Source of the DNA: Cupriavidus sp. WGlv3
Lineage (GTDB): Bacteria > Pseudomonadota > Gammaproteobacteria > Burkholderiales > Burkholderiaceae
Length of the DNA: 64,000 nucleotides
NCBI RefSeq assembly: GCF_023952475.1
Contig: NZ_JALHRX010000008.1
Location: forward strand, 1 to 64,000
Direction: 5' to 3'
Part shown: positions 38,505 through 51,041 of the stretch, piece by piece
Layout: each line of letters starts with the position of its first letter
Numbering within the stretch: position 1 is the stretch's first letter
The notes under the pieces: model-generated
Seen by the model: only the letters and a program-made list of their open reading frames with translations
What the model was told of the DNA's origin: nothing
Database searches by the model: none
Position numbers and translations under genes: made by a program

Positions 38505-39221
38505 ATGTCACGCCAAGCCCCGCTGGCGAGCGAAATCACCATCCTGCAGAGCCAGTCGCTGACCACCCTGGTGCAGCGCGAACTGGAGTTGCGGATCATG
38601 TCCGGCGAACTGGCACCCGGCGCCAAGCTCAACGAGATCGAAGTCGCCGGGCAGCTCAATGTGTCGCGCGGTCCGGTGCGGGAGGCATTTCGCGCGCTGG
38701 AGCAGGCCGGCCTGCTGCGCACCGAGAAGAACCGCGGCGTGTATGTGCGTGCCATCTCGGTGGAGGAAGCCGATGAGATCTATGAACTGCGCGCGGTGCT
38801 GGACGAATTCATCGGCCGGCAGCTGGCCGCCCGCATCACGCCCGAGAGCTTGCGCGAGCTGCGCGCCCTGGTGGAGGCGCTCGACGCGGCGAGCGAGGCG
38901 CGCGATGTCGATGAATACACGCGGCTGAACCTGACCTTCCACGACCGCATGGTCGAGCTGGCCGGCAACCGCAAGCTGCTGGAGACCTACCGGCGCCTGG
39001 TCAAGGAACTGACGCTGTTCCGGCGCGAGGCGCTGTCGCGCAGCCACGCCGCCATGCCCGATTCCACCCGCGAGCACCGCGCCATCGTCTCGGCGATTGC
39101 CGCGCGCGACGGCGAACTGGCCGCGCGCCTGATGCGCGAGCATGTCGAGCGCGGCCGCGCACGCATGCATGCCGCGGTGGCCCCGGCAGGCCCCGGCACC
39201 GGCACCGATGGCGCCGCCTGA
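38505..39221 (+). CDS. GntR-family regulator of phosphonate utilisation
   Basis: This 238-residue regulator has an N-terminal winged helix (about residues 18-85: RELELRIMSGELAPGAKLNEIEV, LNVSRGPVREAFRALEQAGLL) and a FadR-type FCD effector domain (about 90-220) with metal-binding positions in ELRAVLDEF...FHDRMVEL...HRAIVSAI. ATG at 38505 follows CGGGAG. It starts the phnA-phnY arm and is divergent from phnS, so it probably represses both by binding the dyad at 38422-38433, with AEP or a pathway intermediate as effector. Confidence 0.9.
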   Translation: MSRQAPLASEITILQSQSLTTLVQRELELRIMSGELAPGAKLNEIEVAGQLNVSRGPVREAFRALEQAGLLRTEKNRGVYVRAISVEEADEIYELRAVLDEFIGRQLAARITPESLRELRALVEALDAASEARDVDEYTRLNLTFHDRMVELAGNRKLLETYRRLVKELTLFRREALSRSHAAMPDSTREHRAIVSAIAARDGELAARLMREHVERGRARMHAAVAPAGPGTGTDGAA

Positions 39222-39227
39222 AACTGA

Positions 39228-40556
<1,329 letters not shown>

Positions 40557-40624
40557 ACGCCTGCATCGCATCTGTCGGTTCAGGCCGCCGCCTGAACTGA
40601 GCACGCATCTTCCGGAGGAGACCC

Positions 40625-42088
40625 ATGAACGCCCCCCAATTTCCCGCTGGCGCCGTCAGCCCGCATTTCCGCGCCGAGGCGCTGCGCATCGACGGCCAGA
40701 AGATCGTGCGCGAGCGCGTGATCGAAGTGCGCAATCCGTTCGACGGCGCGCTGGTGGGCACCGTGCCCAAGGCCACGCTCGAAGACGTGCGCCGCGCCTT
40801 CGAGGTGGGCCAGGCCTACCGCGCCACCCTGACGCGCTACGAGCGCGCCGCCATCCTCAACCGCGCCGCGGCGCTGCTGCGCGAGCGCACCGAGGAGGCG
40901 TCGGACCTGATTACGCTGGAATCCGGCCTGTCCAAGAAGGATTCGCTGTACGAGATCGGCCGCGTCGCCGACGTGCTGGGCTTTGCCGCCACCGAGGCGC
41001 TGCGCGACGACGGCCAGCTGTTCTCGTGCGACCTGACGCCGCACGGCAAGAAGCGCCGCGTGATGACCCAGCGCGAGCCGCTGATGGGCGTGATCAGCGC
41101 GATCACGCCGTTCAACCACCCGATGAACCAGGTCGCGCACAAGGTGGCGCCATCGATCGCCACCAATAACCGCATGGTGCTCAAGCCGTCGGAAAAGGTG
41201 CCGCTGTCGGCGTTCTACCTGGCCGACCTGCTGTACGAAGCCGGCCTGCCGCCGCAGATGTTCCAGGTGGTGACCGGCGATCCGCGCGAGATTGCCGACG
41301 AGCTGATCACGCACCCGGCGGTGGACCTGGTCACCTTTACCGGCGGCGTGGCGATCGGCAAGTACATCGCCAGCAAGGCCGGTTACAAGCGCGTGGTGCT
41401 GGAGCTGGGCGGCAACGACCCGCTGATCGTGCTGGACGACGCCGACCTCGACCGTGCCTCCGATCTGGCGGTGCAGGGCTCGTACAAGAACTCCGGCCAG
41501 CGCTGCACCGCGGTCAAGCGCATGCTGGTGCACCAGGCCGTGGCGGCGCGCTTTACCGAACTGGTGGTGGAGAAGACCCGCGCGTGGAAGTACGGTGACC
41601 CGATGGACCGCGGCGTCGACATGGGCACCGTCATCGACGAAGAGGCGGCCATGCTGTTCGAGGCGCGCGTCAACGAGGCGGTCGCGCAGGGCGCGCGGCT
41701 GCTGGTCGGCAACCAGCGCAACGGCGCCAGCTACGCGCCCACCGTGATCGATCGCGTCGACCCGGCGATGACGGTGGTGCGCGAGGAAACCTTCGGTCCG
41801 GTCTCGCCGATCATCACTTTCCGTGACGTGGACGATGCCATCCGGATTTCCAACGGCACCGCGTTCGGGCTGTCGTCGGGGGTGTGCACCAACAATATCG
41901 AGGCCTTCACCAGGATCGCCAATTCGCTGCATGTGGGCACCGTCAACCTGTGGGAAGTGCCTGGCTACCGCATCGAGCTGACGCCGTTCGGCGGGATCAA
42001 GGATTCGGGGCTGGGCTACAAGGAGGGGGTGCAGGAGGCGGCGAAGAGTTTTACCAACCTGAAGACGATTACGTTGCCGTGGGGGTGA
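40625..42088 (+). CDS. phnY: Phosphonoacetaldehyde dehydrogenase
   Basis: This 487-residue ALDH oxidises phosphonoacetaldehyde to phosphonoacetate, linking PhnW to PhnA. Motifs are [29 protein letters not shown] with the general-base Glu, the catalytic Cys294 in [10 protein letters not shown] and [14 protein letters not shown] at 40625 follows GGAGGAGACCC. Location straight after phnA supports PhnY over other ALDH roles. Confidence 0.94.
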   Translation: MNAPQFPAGAVSPHFRAEALRIDGQKIVRERVIEVRNPFDGALVGTVPKATLEDVRRAFEVGQAYRATLTRYERAAILNRAAALLRERTEEASDLITLESGLSKKDSLYEIGRVADVLGFAATEALRDDGQLFSCDLTPHGKKRRVMTQREPLMGVISAITPFNHPMNQVAHKVAPSIATNNRMVLKPSEKVPLSAFYLADLLYEAGLPPQMFQVVTGDPREIADELITHPAVDLVTFTGGVAIGKYIASKAGYKRVVLELGGNDPLIVLDDADLDRASDLAVQGSYKNSGQRCTAVKRMLVHQAVAARFTELVVEKTRAWKYGDPMDRGVDMGTVIDEEAAMLFEARVNEAVAQGARLLVGNQRNGASYAPTVIDRVDPAMTVVREETFGPVSPIITFRDVDDAIRISNGTAFGLSSGVCTNNIEAFTRIANSLHVGTVNLWEVPGYRIELTPFGGIKDSGLGYKEGVQEAAKSFTNLKTITLPWG

Positions 42089-42119
42089 GGCACTGAAGGC
42101 ATGGCCCGGACGCTGGTTT

Positions 42120-42245
42120 GCTCCCCTCTCCCGCGTGCGGGAGAGGGGCCGGGGGAGAGGGCCGGCGCTGGCAATCACGACAGCCCTCACTTCGTGGAGG
42201 CTTCGGCCCTCTCCCCAACCCTCTCCCGCAAGCGGGAGAGGGAGC
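42120..42245. repeat. Palindromic repeat pair, copies 5 and 6 in inverted orientation
   Basis: Copy 5 (42120-42162) has GCTCCCCTCTCCCGC-GT-GCGGGAGAGGGG plus the tail CCGGGGGAGAGGGC. Copy 6 (42206-42245) has the tail first (GCCCTCTCCCCAACC) and then CTCTCCCGC-AA-GCGGGAGAG. The two are head-to-tail inverses about 43 bases apart, resembling a BIME-type composite. Between phnY and the DeoR-type gene. Confidence 0.75.
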
Positions 42246-42301
42246 CTGCCAGCGGTCGTTTGCAGGGCAGGGTGCCTTCGCACGCCAAGGATAGGCTGCG
42301 C

Positions 42302-42307
42302 TAGAAT
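42302..42307 (+). promoter_or_regulatory. -10-like element of the DeoR-type gene
   Basis: CTAGAAT, with TAGAAT at 42302-42307, sits 35 bases before the start codon. The upstream TTCGCA (42277-42282) is 19 bases away, so the -35 is weak. It suggests a separate transcript from phnY. Confidence 0.4.
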
Positions 42308-42341
42308 CAGCCCCCAAGTCCCCGATCCTCCCGGAGTCCCT

Positions 42342-43097
42342 GTGCTCGCCGAACAACGGCAGAAATACATCCTCGACCAGCTGTCCGCGACCGGCGCGCT
42401 GGCCATCAGCGAGCTGGTGAGCGAGCTCGACGTATCGCGCGAGACCATCCGGCGCGACCTCAACGCGCTGGCCACGCGCGGGCTGCTGGTGCTGACCCAC
42501 GGCGGCGCGCTGGCGCCCGACCGGACCGAGCCCGATACCCAGACCCGCGCGCAGGTCAATGCCGAGGGCAAGCGCGCCATCGGCGTGCGCGCGGCCGAGC
42601 TGGTGCGCGACGGTGCCTCGCTGATCCTGGACTACGGCACCACCACGCATGCGGTGGCGCAGGCGCTGCACGGGCACCACAACCTGCTGGTCTACACCAA
42701 TGACCTCGCCATCGCCCAGCTGCTGGGCCGGCGCAACGGCAACCGCGTGATCGTGCTGGGCGGCGAGCTGCAGGACAACGAAGACGCCACCCACGGCTGG
42801 GACACCATCGAGCAGCTGTCGCGCTACCACACCGACTTCGCCTTTATCGGCATCGGCGGCATCACCCCGCGCGGCGAGATCTGCGATTTCTCGCGCGCCG
42901 CGGCCGAGCTGCGCAGCCGCATGCTGCTGGCCGCCGACGTGGCCTGCGTGGTCGCCGACCACACCAAGTTCGGCCGCAACACCGGCGTCACCATCAAGCA
43001 TGCCGAGCTGGCGGCCTGGGTGATAACCGACATGGCGCCGGAGCCCGAGCTGGGCGCGGCGCTGAAGGAACGGGGCAACAAGCTGCTGATTGCCTGA
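42342..43097 (+). CDS. DeoR-family transcriptional regulator (GlpR-like)
   Basis: This 251-residue regulator has the DeoR helix-turn-helix (about residues 5-55: RQKYILDQLSATGALAISEL, DVSRETIRRDLNALATRGLL) and the sugar-phosphate-isomerase-like effector domain with LILDYGTTTHAVAQAL and GIGGITPRGEICDFSRAAAE. The best start is GTG at 42342, with CCGGAG in front and the HTH at the N-terminus; upstream in-frame codons run through the palindromic repeats. It may be unrelated to phosphonates; its targets are unknown. Confidence 0.9.
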   Translation: MLAEQRQKYILDQLSATGALAISELVSELDVSRETIRRDLNALATRGLLVLTHGGALAPDRTEPDTQTRAQVNAEGKRAIGVRAAELVRDGASLILDYGTTTHAVAQALHGHHNLLVYTNDLAIAQLLGRRNGNRVIVLGGELQDNEDATHGWDTIEQLSRYHTDFAFIGIGGITPRGEICDFSRAAAELRSRMLLAADVACVVADHTKFGRNTGVTIKHAELAAWVITDMAPEPELGAALKERGNKLLIA

Positions 43098-43242
43098 CGG
43101 CCGGGCATCGGCTGGTGGACCGCCATGTCCGCTGATCGCACGCAAATCCGTCCGGCCGCGCACCGAAATGCGGCTTTGACGCCGCTGTCACAGGTGTTTT
43201 GACTGTCGTGTGCCCCATGGCGGTGCTAAAGTGCTGGGTTGT

Positions 43243-43272
43243 CGGACCGGCACGGTCAGCCGTGCCCGTCCG
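43243..43272 (+). other. Hairpin in the gdhA leader
   Basis: CGGACCGGCACGG (43243-43255) pairs with CCGTGCCCGTCCG (43260-43272) with one mismatch and a 4-base loop, 113 bases before the GTG start. It may affect mRNA stability or translation of gdhA. Confidence 0.4.
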
Positions 43273-43385
43273 ATAAACCGGAGGCGACCCACCTTCCATC
43301 GGCGCAACGCCAGACGGCACCGCAGACCGGCATCCAGCCGGCAAGGCTGCCGGATCCTGCCACTCCAGCACAGCAAGAGACATCC

Positions 43386-44729
43386 GTGAATTCTCCTTCC
43401 CTTGAAGCATTTCTGGCGGGGGTTGCCCGCCGCGACCCCAATCAACCCGAATTCCTCCAGGCCGTGAAGGAAGTCATGATGACGCTGTGGCCGTTCGTCG
43501 AGCGCAATCCGCGCTACGCCGACGAGGCCCTGCTCGAGCGGCTGGTGGAGCCCGAGCGCGTGATCCAGTTCCGCGTGGCGTGGACCGATGACCAGAACCG
43601 CGTGCAGGTCAACCGCGCCTTCCGCGTGCAGCACAGCTCCGCCATCGGCCCGTTCAAGGGCGGCATGCGCTTCCACCCGACCGTGAACCTGTCGGTGCTG
43701 AAGTTCCTGGGCTTCGAGCAGACCTTCAAGAACGCGCTGACCACGCTGCCCATGGGCGGTGGCAAGGGCGGCTCGGACTTCGATCCCAAGGGCAAGTCCG
43801 ACGCTGAAGTGATGCGCTTCTGCCAGGCGCTGGTGACCGAGCTGTACCGCCACCTGGGCCCGGATACCGACATCCCGGCCGGCGACATCGGCGTGGGCGC
43901 GCGCGAGGTCGGCTTCATGGCGGGCATGATGAAGAAGCTGTCGAACCAGTCGGCCTGCGTGTTCACCGGCAAGGGCCTGGCCTACGGCGGCAGCCTGATG
44001 CGCCCGGAAGCGACCGGCTACGGCACCGTCTACTTCGCCCAGGAAATGCTGCATCGTCGCGGGCGCGGCTTCGACGGGCTGCGCGTGCTGATCTCCGGCT
44101 CGGGCAATGTGGCGCAGTACGCGGCCGAGAAGGCCATCGAACTGGGCGCCAAGGTGCTGACGCTGTCCGACTCCGGCGGCGTGCTGCACTACCCGCAGGG
44201 AATGACCACCGAGCAGCTGGCCGAAGTGATGGCCTTCAAGAATGAAGAGCGCGGCCGCCTGTCGGACTTTGCCGCACGCCACGGCATGACCTTCGAAGCC
44301 GGCCGCACCCCCTGGCACGTGCCCGCCGACGTGGCGCTGCCGTGCGCGACGCAGAACGAACTCGACGGCAACGACGCCGAGACCCTGCTGGGCAACGGCG
44401 TGATCTGCGTGGCCGAAGGCGCCAACATGCCGTCGACGCTGGAAGCGGTGGACCGCTTTGTCGACGCGAAGATCCTGTACGCGCCGGGCAAGGCCAGCAA
44501 CGCCGGCGGCGTGGCCACCTCCGGCCTGGAGATGTCGCAGAACGCGATGCGCCTGTCCTGGCACCATGCCGAGGTCGACGAGAAGCTGCACGCGATCATG
44601 AAGGACATCCACCAGAACTGCATCCACCACGGCCAGAAGGCGGATGGCTACATCAACTACGTCGAAGGCGCGAACATCGCCGGCTTCGTCAAGGTGGCCG
44701 ACGCCATGCTGGCGCAAGGCGTGATCTGA
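43386..44729 (+). CDS. gdhA: NADP-type glutamate dehydrogenase
   Basis: This 447-residue enzyme, the same length as E. coli GdhA, makes glutamate from 2-oxoglutarate and ammonium with NADPH. The GTG at 43386 (AAGAGA in front) gives this length; the upstream frame contains no better start. Motifs: IGPFKGGMRFHP, the active-site Lys127 in PMGGGKGGSDFDP, GLAYGGSLMRPEATGYG and the nucleotide-binding ISGSGNVAQYAAEK. It appears monocistronic, with a leader of more than 100 bases. Confidence 0.95.
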   Translation: MNSPSLEAFLAGVARRDPNQPEFLQAVKEVMMTLWPFVERNPRYADEALLERLVEPERVIQFRVAWTDDQNRVQVNRAFRVQHSSAIGPFKGGMRFHPTVNLSVLKFLGFEQTFKNALTTLPMGGGKGGSDFDPKGKSDAEVMRFCQALVTELYRHLGPDTDIPAGDIGVGAREVGFMAGMMKKLSNQSACVFTGKGLAYGGSLMRPEATGYGTVYFAQEMLHRRGRGFDGLRVLISGSGNVAQYAAEKAIELGAKVLTLSDSGGVLHYPQGMTTEQLAEVMAFKNEERGRLSDFAARHGMTFEAGRTPWHVPADVALPCATQNELDGNDAETLLGNGVICVAEGANMPSTLEAVDRFVDAKILYAPGKASNAGGVATSGLEMSQNAMRLSWHHAEVDEKLHAIMKDIHQNCIHHGQKADGYINYVEGANIAGFVKVADAMLAQGVI

Positions 44730-44739
44730 CGTGAAAGCA

Positions 44740-44762
44740 GCGGCCGGCGCCATGCCGGCCGC
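44740..44762 (+). terminator. Hairpin after gdhA, possible weak terminator
   Basis: A perfect 9-bp stem GCGGCCGGC / GCCGGCCGC with a 5-base loop starts 10 bases after the gdhA stop. There is no T-tract. Confidence 0.4.
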
Positions 44763-44821
44763 GCGGAATCCGGCTAGGATGGCGGTCCCGAACCGCTCAT
44801 CCAGAAAAGGAGCCATGCGCC

Positions 44822-45127
44822 ATGCTGGAACTCAGACCAGGCTGCGAACACTGCAACAAGCCCCTGCCGCCGGATTCCGCCGAAGCGCGCATCTGCTCGT
44901 TCGAATGCACCTTCTGCGCGGGCTGCGTCGAACTGCTCGGCAATGTCTGCCCGAATTGCGGCGGCGGCTTCGCGCCGCGGCCGGTGCGGCCGGCGCGGGA
45001 CTGGAAGAACGGCAACTACCTGGGCAACAACCCGGCCAGTACCAGGGTCAAGCACCGGCCGGTGGACCTGGCCGCGCATGCCCGCCTGGTCGAGGCGGTG
45101 GGCCAGGTCTTGCCTGAGCGGCGCTAG
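44822..45127 (+). CDS. DUF1272-family cysteine-rich protein
   Basis: This 101-residue protein has the family pattern LELRPGCEHCNKPLPPDS, then CSFECTFCAGC and CPNCGGGF, eight cysteines likely to bind two zinc ions, followed by an RPARDW motif. The C-terminal half (STRVKHRPVDLAAHARL) is helical. ATG at 44822 lies 9 bases after AAAGGAG. Its stop codon overlaps that of the convergent phasin-like gene by 4 bases, which is unusually tight. The function is unknown. Confidence 0.85.
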   Translation: MLELRPGCEHCNKPLPPDSAEARICSFECTFCAGCVELLGNVCPNCGGGFAPRPVRPARDWKNGNYLGNNPASTRVKHRPVDLAAHARLVEAVGQVLPERR

Positions 45128-45558
45128 CCGCGCGGTTTCGTTTTCGGCTGGAGGATCTCGCCAGCCTCCTTCACGTTCTGTTCGGCGCGCTTGCTGATCA
45201 CGGCAAGCGCCTCGGCTTGCGCCTTCTGCGCGGTCTCGGCGAGCGCGCGCATATTCTCCAGCGCCTGGTGCAACTGCTGTTGCACGAACTCGCTGTGCCT
45301 GGCCATGGCCTCGGCCGGGTTGGCCGCCGTGCCGTACTGCTGCGCGGCCGCCTGCAGCTGCTGCATGGTCTGGGCGAAGATCTCCTGCTGCTTCCTCACG
45401 ATGGCCTGCATGCCTTCATAGGCCAGCCGGTTGGCCTCGGTCAGGGCCTCGATGTCCTTGCGGCGCGCTTCGACCACCGCGCTCATGTCCACGCCCGGCA
45501 GGCGGAACTGTTCCATCATCCTGGTGAAATCGGCAAAGGGATTGGGAGGCGTGGCCAT
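45124..45558 (-). CDS. Phasin-family protein
   Basis: This 144-residue helical protein resembles small phasins of the polyhydroxyalkanoate granule: ADFTRMMEQFRLPGVDMSAVVEARRKDIEALTEANRLAYEGMQA near the N-terminus, then long Ala/Gln-rich helices and a Lys/Pro tail. No cysteine or membrane segment is present. ATG at 45558 has a good GGAGA in front; upstream in-frame starts would extend into the promoter zone. It would coat PHA granules or act as a chaperone-like partner. PHA synthesis genes are not nearby. Confidence 0.8.
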   Translation of the reverse strand: MATPPNPFADFTRMMEQFRLPGVDMSAVVEARRKDIEALTEANRLAYEGMQAIVRKQQEIFAQTMQQLQAAAQQYGTAANPAEAMARHSEFVQQQLHQALENMRALAETAQKAQAEALAVISKRAEQNVKEAGEILQPKTKPRG

Positions 45559-45679
45559 GCTGGGTCTCCTGGTGGAAGGACTGGCAGGTCGGCCGGCGGG
45601 GGTGGTGTGCCCTTTGGCCGGCATCCTGTCCACTATAGCCGGTATCCGCACACTTCTGGCCGTCAATCGAGGAAGACCC

Positions 45680-45706
45680 TAAAGTTACCGCCGCCGCTGC
45701 CGTTGG
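45680..45706 (+). promoter_or_regulatory. Sigma-28 (FliA) promoter of the chemoreceptor gene
   Basis: TAAAGTT followed by GCCGTTGG: TAAA (45680-45683), a 15-base spacer and GCCG (45699-45702). This matches the flagellar sigma-28 consensus TAAA-N15-GCCGATAA at the -35 and the core of the -10, and fits a chemotaxis gene. Confidence 0.6.
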
Positions 45707-45835
45707 CATCCATAGCCCGCCTGTGCGTCGGCCCCACCCGGCCCACCTGCGGACGATGAGAGCGAAGAGCGTTGCGCCGAGCCGTTTCACGCGCGGCAGC
45801 ACTTCGCCATGACCAATGCTAATCAGGTAGAAGAA

Positions 45836-47102
45836 ATGAAGAATCTAGGTATCGGGGTTCGCCTCGGCATCGGTTTTGGGGTGGTATTGCTGCTTGCGGC
45901 GCTGATGACGGGCTTGGGCATGCTGCGACTGCAGCAGGTGGCCGAGCGCACGCACGCAATGATGCAGCAGCCGCTGACCAAGGAGCGGCTGGTCAGCGAC
46001 TGGTACCGCCTCATGCATACCAGCGTGCGCCGTACCACCGCGGTGGCGCGCAGCGCCGACCCGTCGCTGGGCCAGTTCTTTGCCGCCGAGACCAAGGCTT
46101 CGATCGAAGGCATTGCGCAGCTGCGCGACAAGCTGCAGCCGATGCTCGGCTCCGAGCAGGAAAAGGCCGCGTTCCAGAAGATCCTGAGCGTGCGCGACCC
46201 CTACAACAACGGCCGCGACAAGATCACCAAACTCAAGCAGGAAGGCCTGACCGAGGAAGCCAACCAGGTGCTGGAGCAGGAATTCGTACCCGCCGGCGAC
46301 GCCTACCTGGCCGAGATCCAGAAGCTGCTCGACATCCAGCGCGCCAGCATCGACGCCACCGCGCGCGAGATCAACGCCATCTATGTCAATGCGCGCAACA
46401 GCCTGATCGGGCTGGGCGTGGTGGTGCTGGGGATCGGCATCGCGTTCGCGTTCTGGCTGACCCGCGGCATCACGACTGACCAGCATCGTGCGCCAGAACG
46501 CCGACAACGCGCGCCAGGCCAGCACGCTCGCGGTCAACGCCTCGGATATCGCCGCCAAGGGCGGTGAAGTCGCGGGCAAGGTGGCCGAAACCATGGAAGA
46601 GATCAACGGCGCGTCGAAGAAGGTGGTCGACATCATCGCCGTGATCGAGGGCATTGCGTTCCAGACCAATATCCTGGCGCTCAATGCCGCGGTGGAAGCC
46701 GCGCGCGCCGGCGAGCAGGGCCGGGGCTTTGCCGTGGTGGCCGGCGAAGTGCGCACGCTGGCGCAACGCAGCGCGACCGCGGCCAAGGAGATCAAGGCGC
46801 TGATCGGCGATTCGGTCGATCGCGTCGAAAAGGGCTCGATGCTGGTGACACAGTCGGGCCAGACCATGGAAGAGATCGTCGCCGCGGTCAGGCGCGTGAC
46901 CGACATCATGGGCGAGATCAGCGCCGCGTCGGCCGAGCAGAGCTCGGGCATCGAGCAGGTGAATCAGGCCGTGACGCAGATGGATACGGTGACGCAGCAG
47001 AACGCGGCACTGGTGGAAGAGGCCGCGGCGGCGGCGGGTTCGCTGGAGGAACAGGCACAGCGGCTGAAGGAGGCGGTGGCGACGTTCAGGCTGGCGGCCT
47101 GA
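45836..47102 (+). pseudogene. Methyl-accepting chemotaxis protein, disrupted by internal frameshifting deletion
   Basis: The first frame (ATG 45836, with GTAGAAGAA in front) encodes TM1, a four-helix-bundle ligand domain (about residues 35-185) and TM2, then WLTRGIT. At about 46472-46476 the frame changes. The continuing sequence in the next frame reads [17 protein letters not shown] and the full signalling tip ([35 protein letters not shown]) and ends at 47102. Comparison with intact Burkholderiales receptors, by memory, shows that the HAMP domain and first methylation helix (around 90-100 residues) are missing. The upstream frame runs out of phase to a stop at 46567. A sigma-28 promoter and codon quality are intact, so the loss looks recent. 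A real deletion or an assembly error are both possible. Confidence 0.8.
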
Positions 47103-47453
47103 CGGGCCAGCCGCCGGTTTTTCCCTCTCCCCGGGAGGGAGAGGGCTAGTGCCCCCGCCCGTGCGGAAGTGATCCGTGGGTGGCACTTGCCGGCCAGTCG
47201 GCGGGCGCTTGCCCGTCCCTAAATAATTAGAGCCGCCGCCTGGTCGGCACCGTTCAGGTGCAACGAACGCCATCCGGCGCCGCAAGCCGGGTGCCAACCC
47301 AAATTTCTGCCCGATTGCCGCCCCGGATGCGGTGGTTTTTCAGATTCCTGAAAGCAAACTGAGGCAAAATTCTACTTTTCGCCTAGTTTGTTGCCCTGAC
47401 CGTGACCCGGCAGGCAGAAGTCCCACCCACCGATAGAGGATCTGAGAGAAGCA
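47103..47453. other. Intergenic region upstream of icd
   Basis: These 351 bases hold no gene. They contain repeat copy 7 (47123-47146) and, closer to icd, the dyad TTCAG-ATTC-CTGAA (47339-47352) and an imperfect inverted repeat AGGCAAAA...TTTCGCCT (47363-47385), about 70-115 bases before the start codon. Either could be a regulatory site. No clear -35/-10 pair stands out. Confidence 0.4.
47123..47146. repeat. Palindromic intergenic repeat, copy 7 (degenerate)
   Basis: CCCTCTCCC-CGG-GAGGGAGAGGG, 21 bases after the chemoreceptor stop. The inner GCGGG arm is lost relative to other copies. Confidence 0.55.
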
Positions 47454-49691
<2,238 letters not shown>

Positions 49692-49729
49692 TGGAAGCCG
49701 GCCCGCATGACGGGCCGGAGCAGGCTCGA

Positions 49730-49765
49730 AACCCTGGGGACGAGGTCTCCGGGGTTTTTTCTTTT
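49730..49765 (+). terminator. Rho-independent terminator of icd
   Basis: An 11-bp stem, AACCCTGGGGA with TCTCCGGGGTT (two G-U pairs in RNA), loop CGAGG, followed by TTTTCTTTT. A second GC hairpin (GGCCCG-CATGA-CGGGCC) lies just upstream near 49700-49716. Confidence 0.85.
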
Positions 49766-49792
49766 CAGGGCCGGTCTAAGTGTCCGGTTGTT

Positions 49793-50011
49793 CTATGTGT
49801 CCGGTTGTATTTCCCAGCCTTGTTCGGTGCCTTTTTTCTGGTCCCGGTAAGTCCAGCGCGCGCCGCAGTCCTGGCACACAAAGGTGCTGATGGTCACCGC
49901 GGCCGACCCGGGCGGCTTGATGCGTTGGGTGTCGGTGATGCGCAGCGCGGCGTGCCCGGGGGCACCGCGGCGGTGGCGTTCGATGGCCTGGCAGGCAGGG
50001 CAGAGTGTCAT
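49793..50011 (-). CDS. Uncharacterised 72-residue zinc-ribbon-like protein
   Basis: Two cysteine pairs, CPAC (residues 4-7) and CQDC (about 46-49), form a likely zinc ribbon: MTLCPACQAIERH...STFVCQDCGARWTYRDQKKG. ATG at 50011 is preceded by the purine-rich GGAAAAGAACGA. It is convergent with icd and divergent from cspA. The function is unknown; a nucleic-acid-binding or redox role would fit the fold. Confidence 0.7.
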   Translation of the reverse strand: MTLCPACQAIERHRRGAPGHAALRITDTQRIKPPGSAAVTISTFVCQDCGARWTYRDQKKGTEQGWEIQPDT

Positions 50012-50120
50012 TCGTTCTTTTCCATTCGATGCGGCACTGTAGCACGCACGGACAGCGCGGCCCGCAGCCAGCGCCTGCGACGCTTATTGCCGCAATTTCC
50101 TGCCGATCTGGCGAAGTGCA

Positions 50121-50149
50121 TTGACCCGGGGCGGGGGCACCTGTATAAG
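50121..50149 (+). promoter_or_regulatory. Promoter of the cold-shock gene
   Basis: TTGACC (50121-50126), a 17-base spacer and TATAAG (50144-50149). It predicts a leader of about 137 bases, like the long thermosensing leaders of csp mRNAs. A small stem CTTGCC (50245-50250) / GGCAAG (50264-50269) lies near the ribosome-binding site GAGGA. Confidence 0.7.
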
Positions 50150-50292
50150 GGTGAGTGCAGGTCTTTCAAGCAGCAATCTCGAAGTCCAGGTGCTTGCCCA
50201 CACGGCGCCACTTATTCTCCAAGTTACTTCCTTGATCGTCATGCCTTGCCGGCGCTTTTGCCAGGCAAGAAATACTTTTTGAGGAATCCAAC

Positions 50293-50496
50293 ATGGAAAC
50301 CGGTACCGTCAAGTGGTTCAACGATTCGAAGGGTTTTGGCTTCATCACGCCTGATGCAGGCGGCAACGACCTGTTCGCGCACTTCTCCGAAATCCAGGGC
50401 AGCGGTTTCAAGTCGCTGCAAGAAGGCCAGAAGGTGCGTTACGTCGCCGGCGTCGGCCAGAAGGGCCCGGCCGCGACCAAGATCGAGCCGATCTGA
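50293..50496 (+). CDS. cspA: Cold-shock protein (CspA family)
   Basis: This 67-residue single CSD protein begins [18 protein letters not shown], with both RNA-binding motifs KGFGFI (RNP1) and DLFAHF (RNP2-like). It binds single-stranded RNA and melts secondary structures in the cold. It has its own promoter, a long leader and a strong terminator, so it is monocistronic. Confidence 0.95.
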   Translation: METGTVKWFNDSKGFGFITPDAGGNDLFAHFSEIQGSGFKSLQEGQKVRYVAGVGQKGPAATKIEPI

Positions 50497-50544
50497 GCGC
50501 GCCGAACCGAGTTGAGCTGAGCGCCCCGGCGCCAGTTTGATAAG

Positions 50545-50577
50545 AAAAGCTCCGCCGTGGCGGAGCTTTTTCGTTTT
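50545..50577 (+). terminator. Rho-independent terminator of the cold-shock gene
   Basis: A perfect 12-bp stem AAAAGCTCCGCC / GGCGGAGCTTTT with loop GT, followed by TCGTTTT, 49 bases after the stop codon. Confidence 0.88.
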
Positions 50578-50674
50578 GCCCGGCATGATGCCGGCCGATG
50601 GCGAAATAAAGCCACTGCGCGGCCCTCAACAGGCGTAGAGTGGGGGCAACACCACCATTCCGCCGGAGGCTGCC

Positions 50675-50974
50675 ATGGATATCTATCCAGCTGCGACTTA
50701 CAAGGGGTACGACCTCTATCCCCTGGTGTACAAGCACACCATCACGCGCGTGTGGCCCGAGCCGCGGCCCGACCGCTCGTTCGATGCGGCGGTGGTGATC
50801 TGTCTCGAGGGCGAGTCGCCGGAAGGCGCGCAGGCGCGCACGTTCCGCCTGGATGCCACGCCGTGGGACAACGTCGGCGGCGCCCGCCGTGGTGCGCTGC
50901 GCTATGCCGAAGCCATCATCAACGGCGCAGTGCCCGGGGTGTCGGTGACCTCGTCCGGATTGCCGGCGTCCTGA
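50675..50974 (+). CDS. Uncharacterised 99-residue protein, paralogue of the next gene
   Basis: ATG at 50675 has a strong GGAGG in front. The sequence TYKGYDLYPLVYKH...PRPDRSFDAAVVIC...NVGGARRGALRYAEAIINGAVPGVSV aligns over almost its whole length with the 108-residue protein at 51042-51368. It is soluble, without a signal peptide or cysteine cluster. The family is not one I can name. It lies downstream of the cold-shock gene but behind its terminator. A -10-like TAGAGT (50636-50641) is nearby. Confidence 0.75.
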   Translation: MDIYPAATYKGYDLYPLVYKHTITRVWPEPRPDRSFDAAVVICLEGESPEGAQARTFRLDATPWDNVGGARRGALRYAEAIINGAVPGVSVTSSGLPAS

Positions 50975-51041
50975 ACTAACCCCGGCGCCGTTCCTGCATT
51001 TCTCTTCCCATCGACGCGGCATCATGCCGCATGGAGCCGTC

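Noticed and set aside
42120..42245. CRISPR-like repeat pair
   Set aside because: Only two copies, inverted relative to each other, no regular spacers and no cas genes; both belong to the dispersed palindromic family.
46451..46567. Two separate genes for the receptor sensor half and signalling half
   Set aside because: The second half has no ribosome-binding site or promoter and resumes in the middle of a conserved helix, so one broken gene explains the data better.
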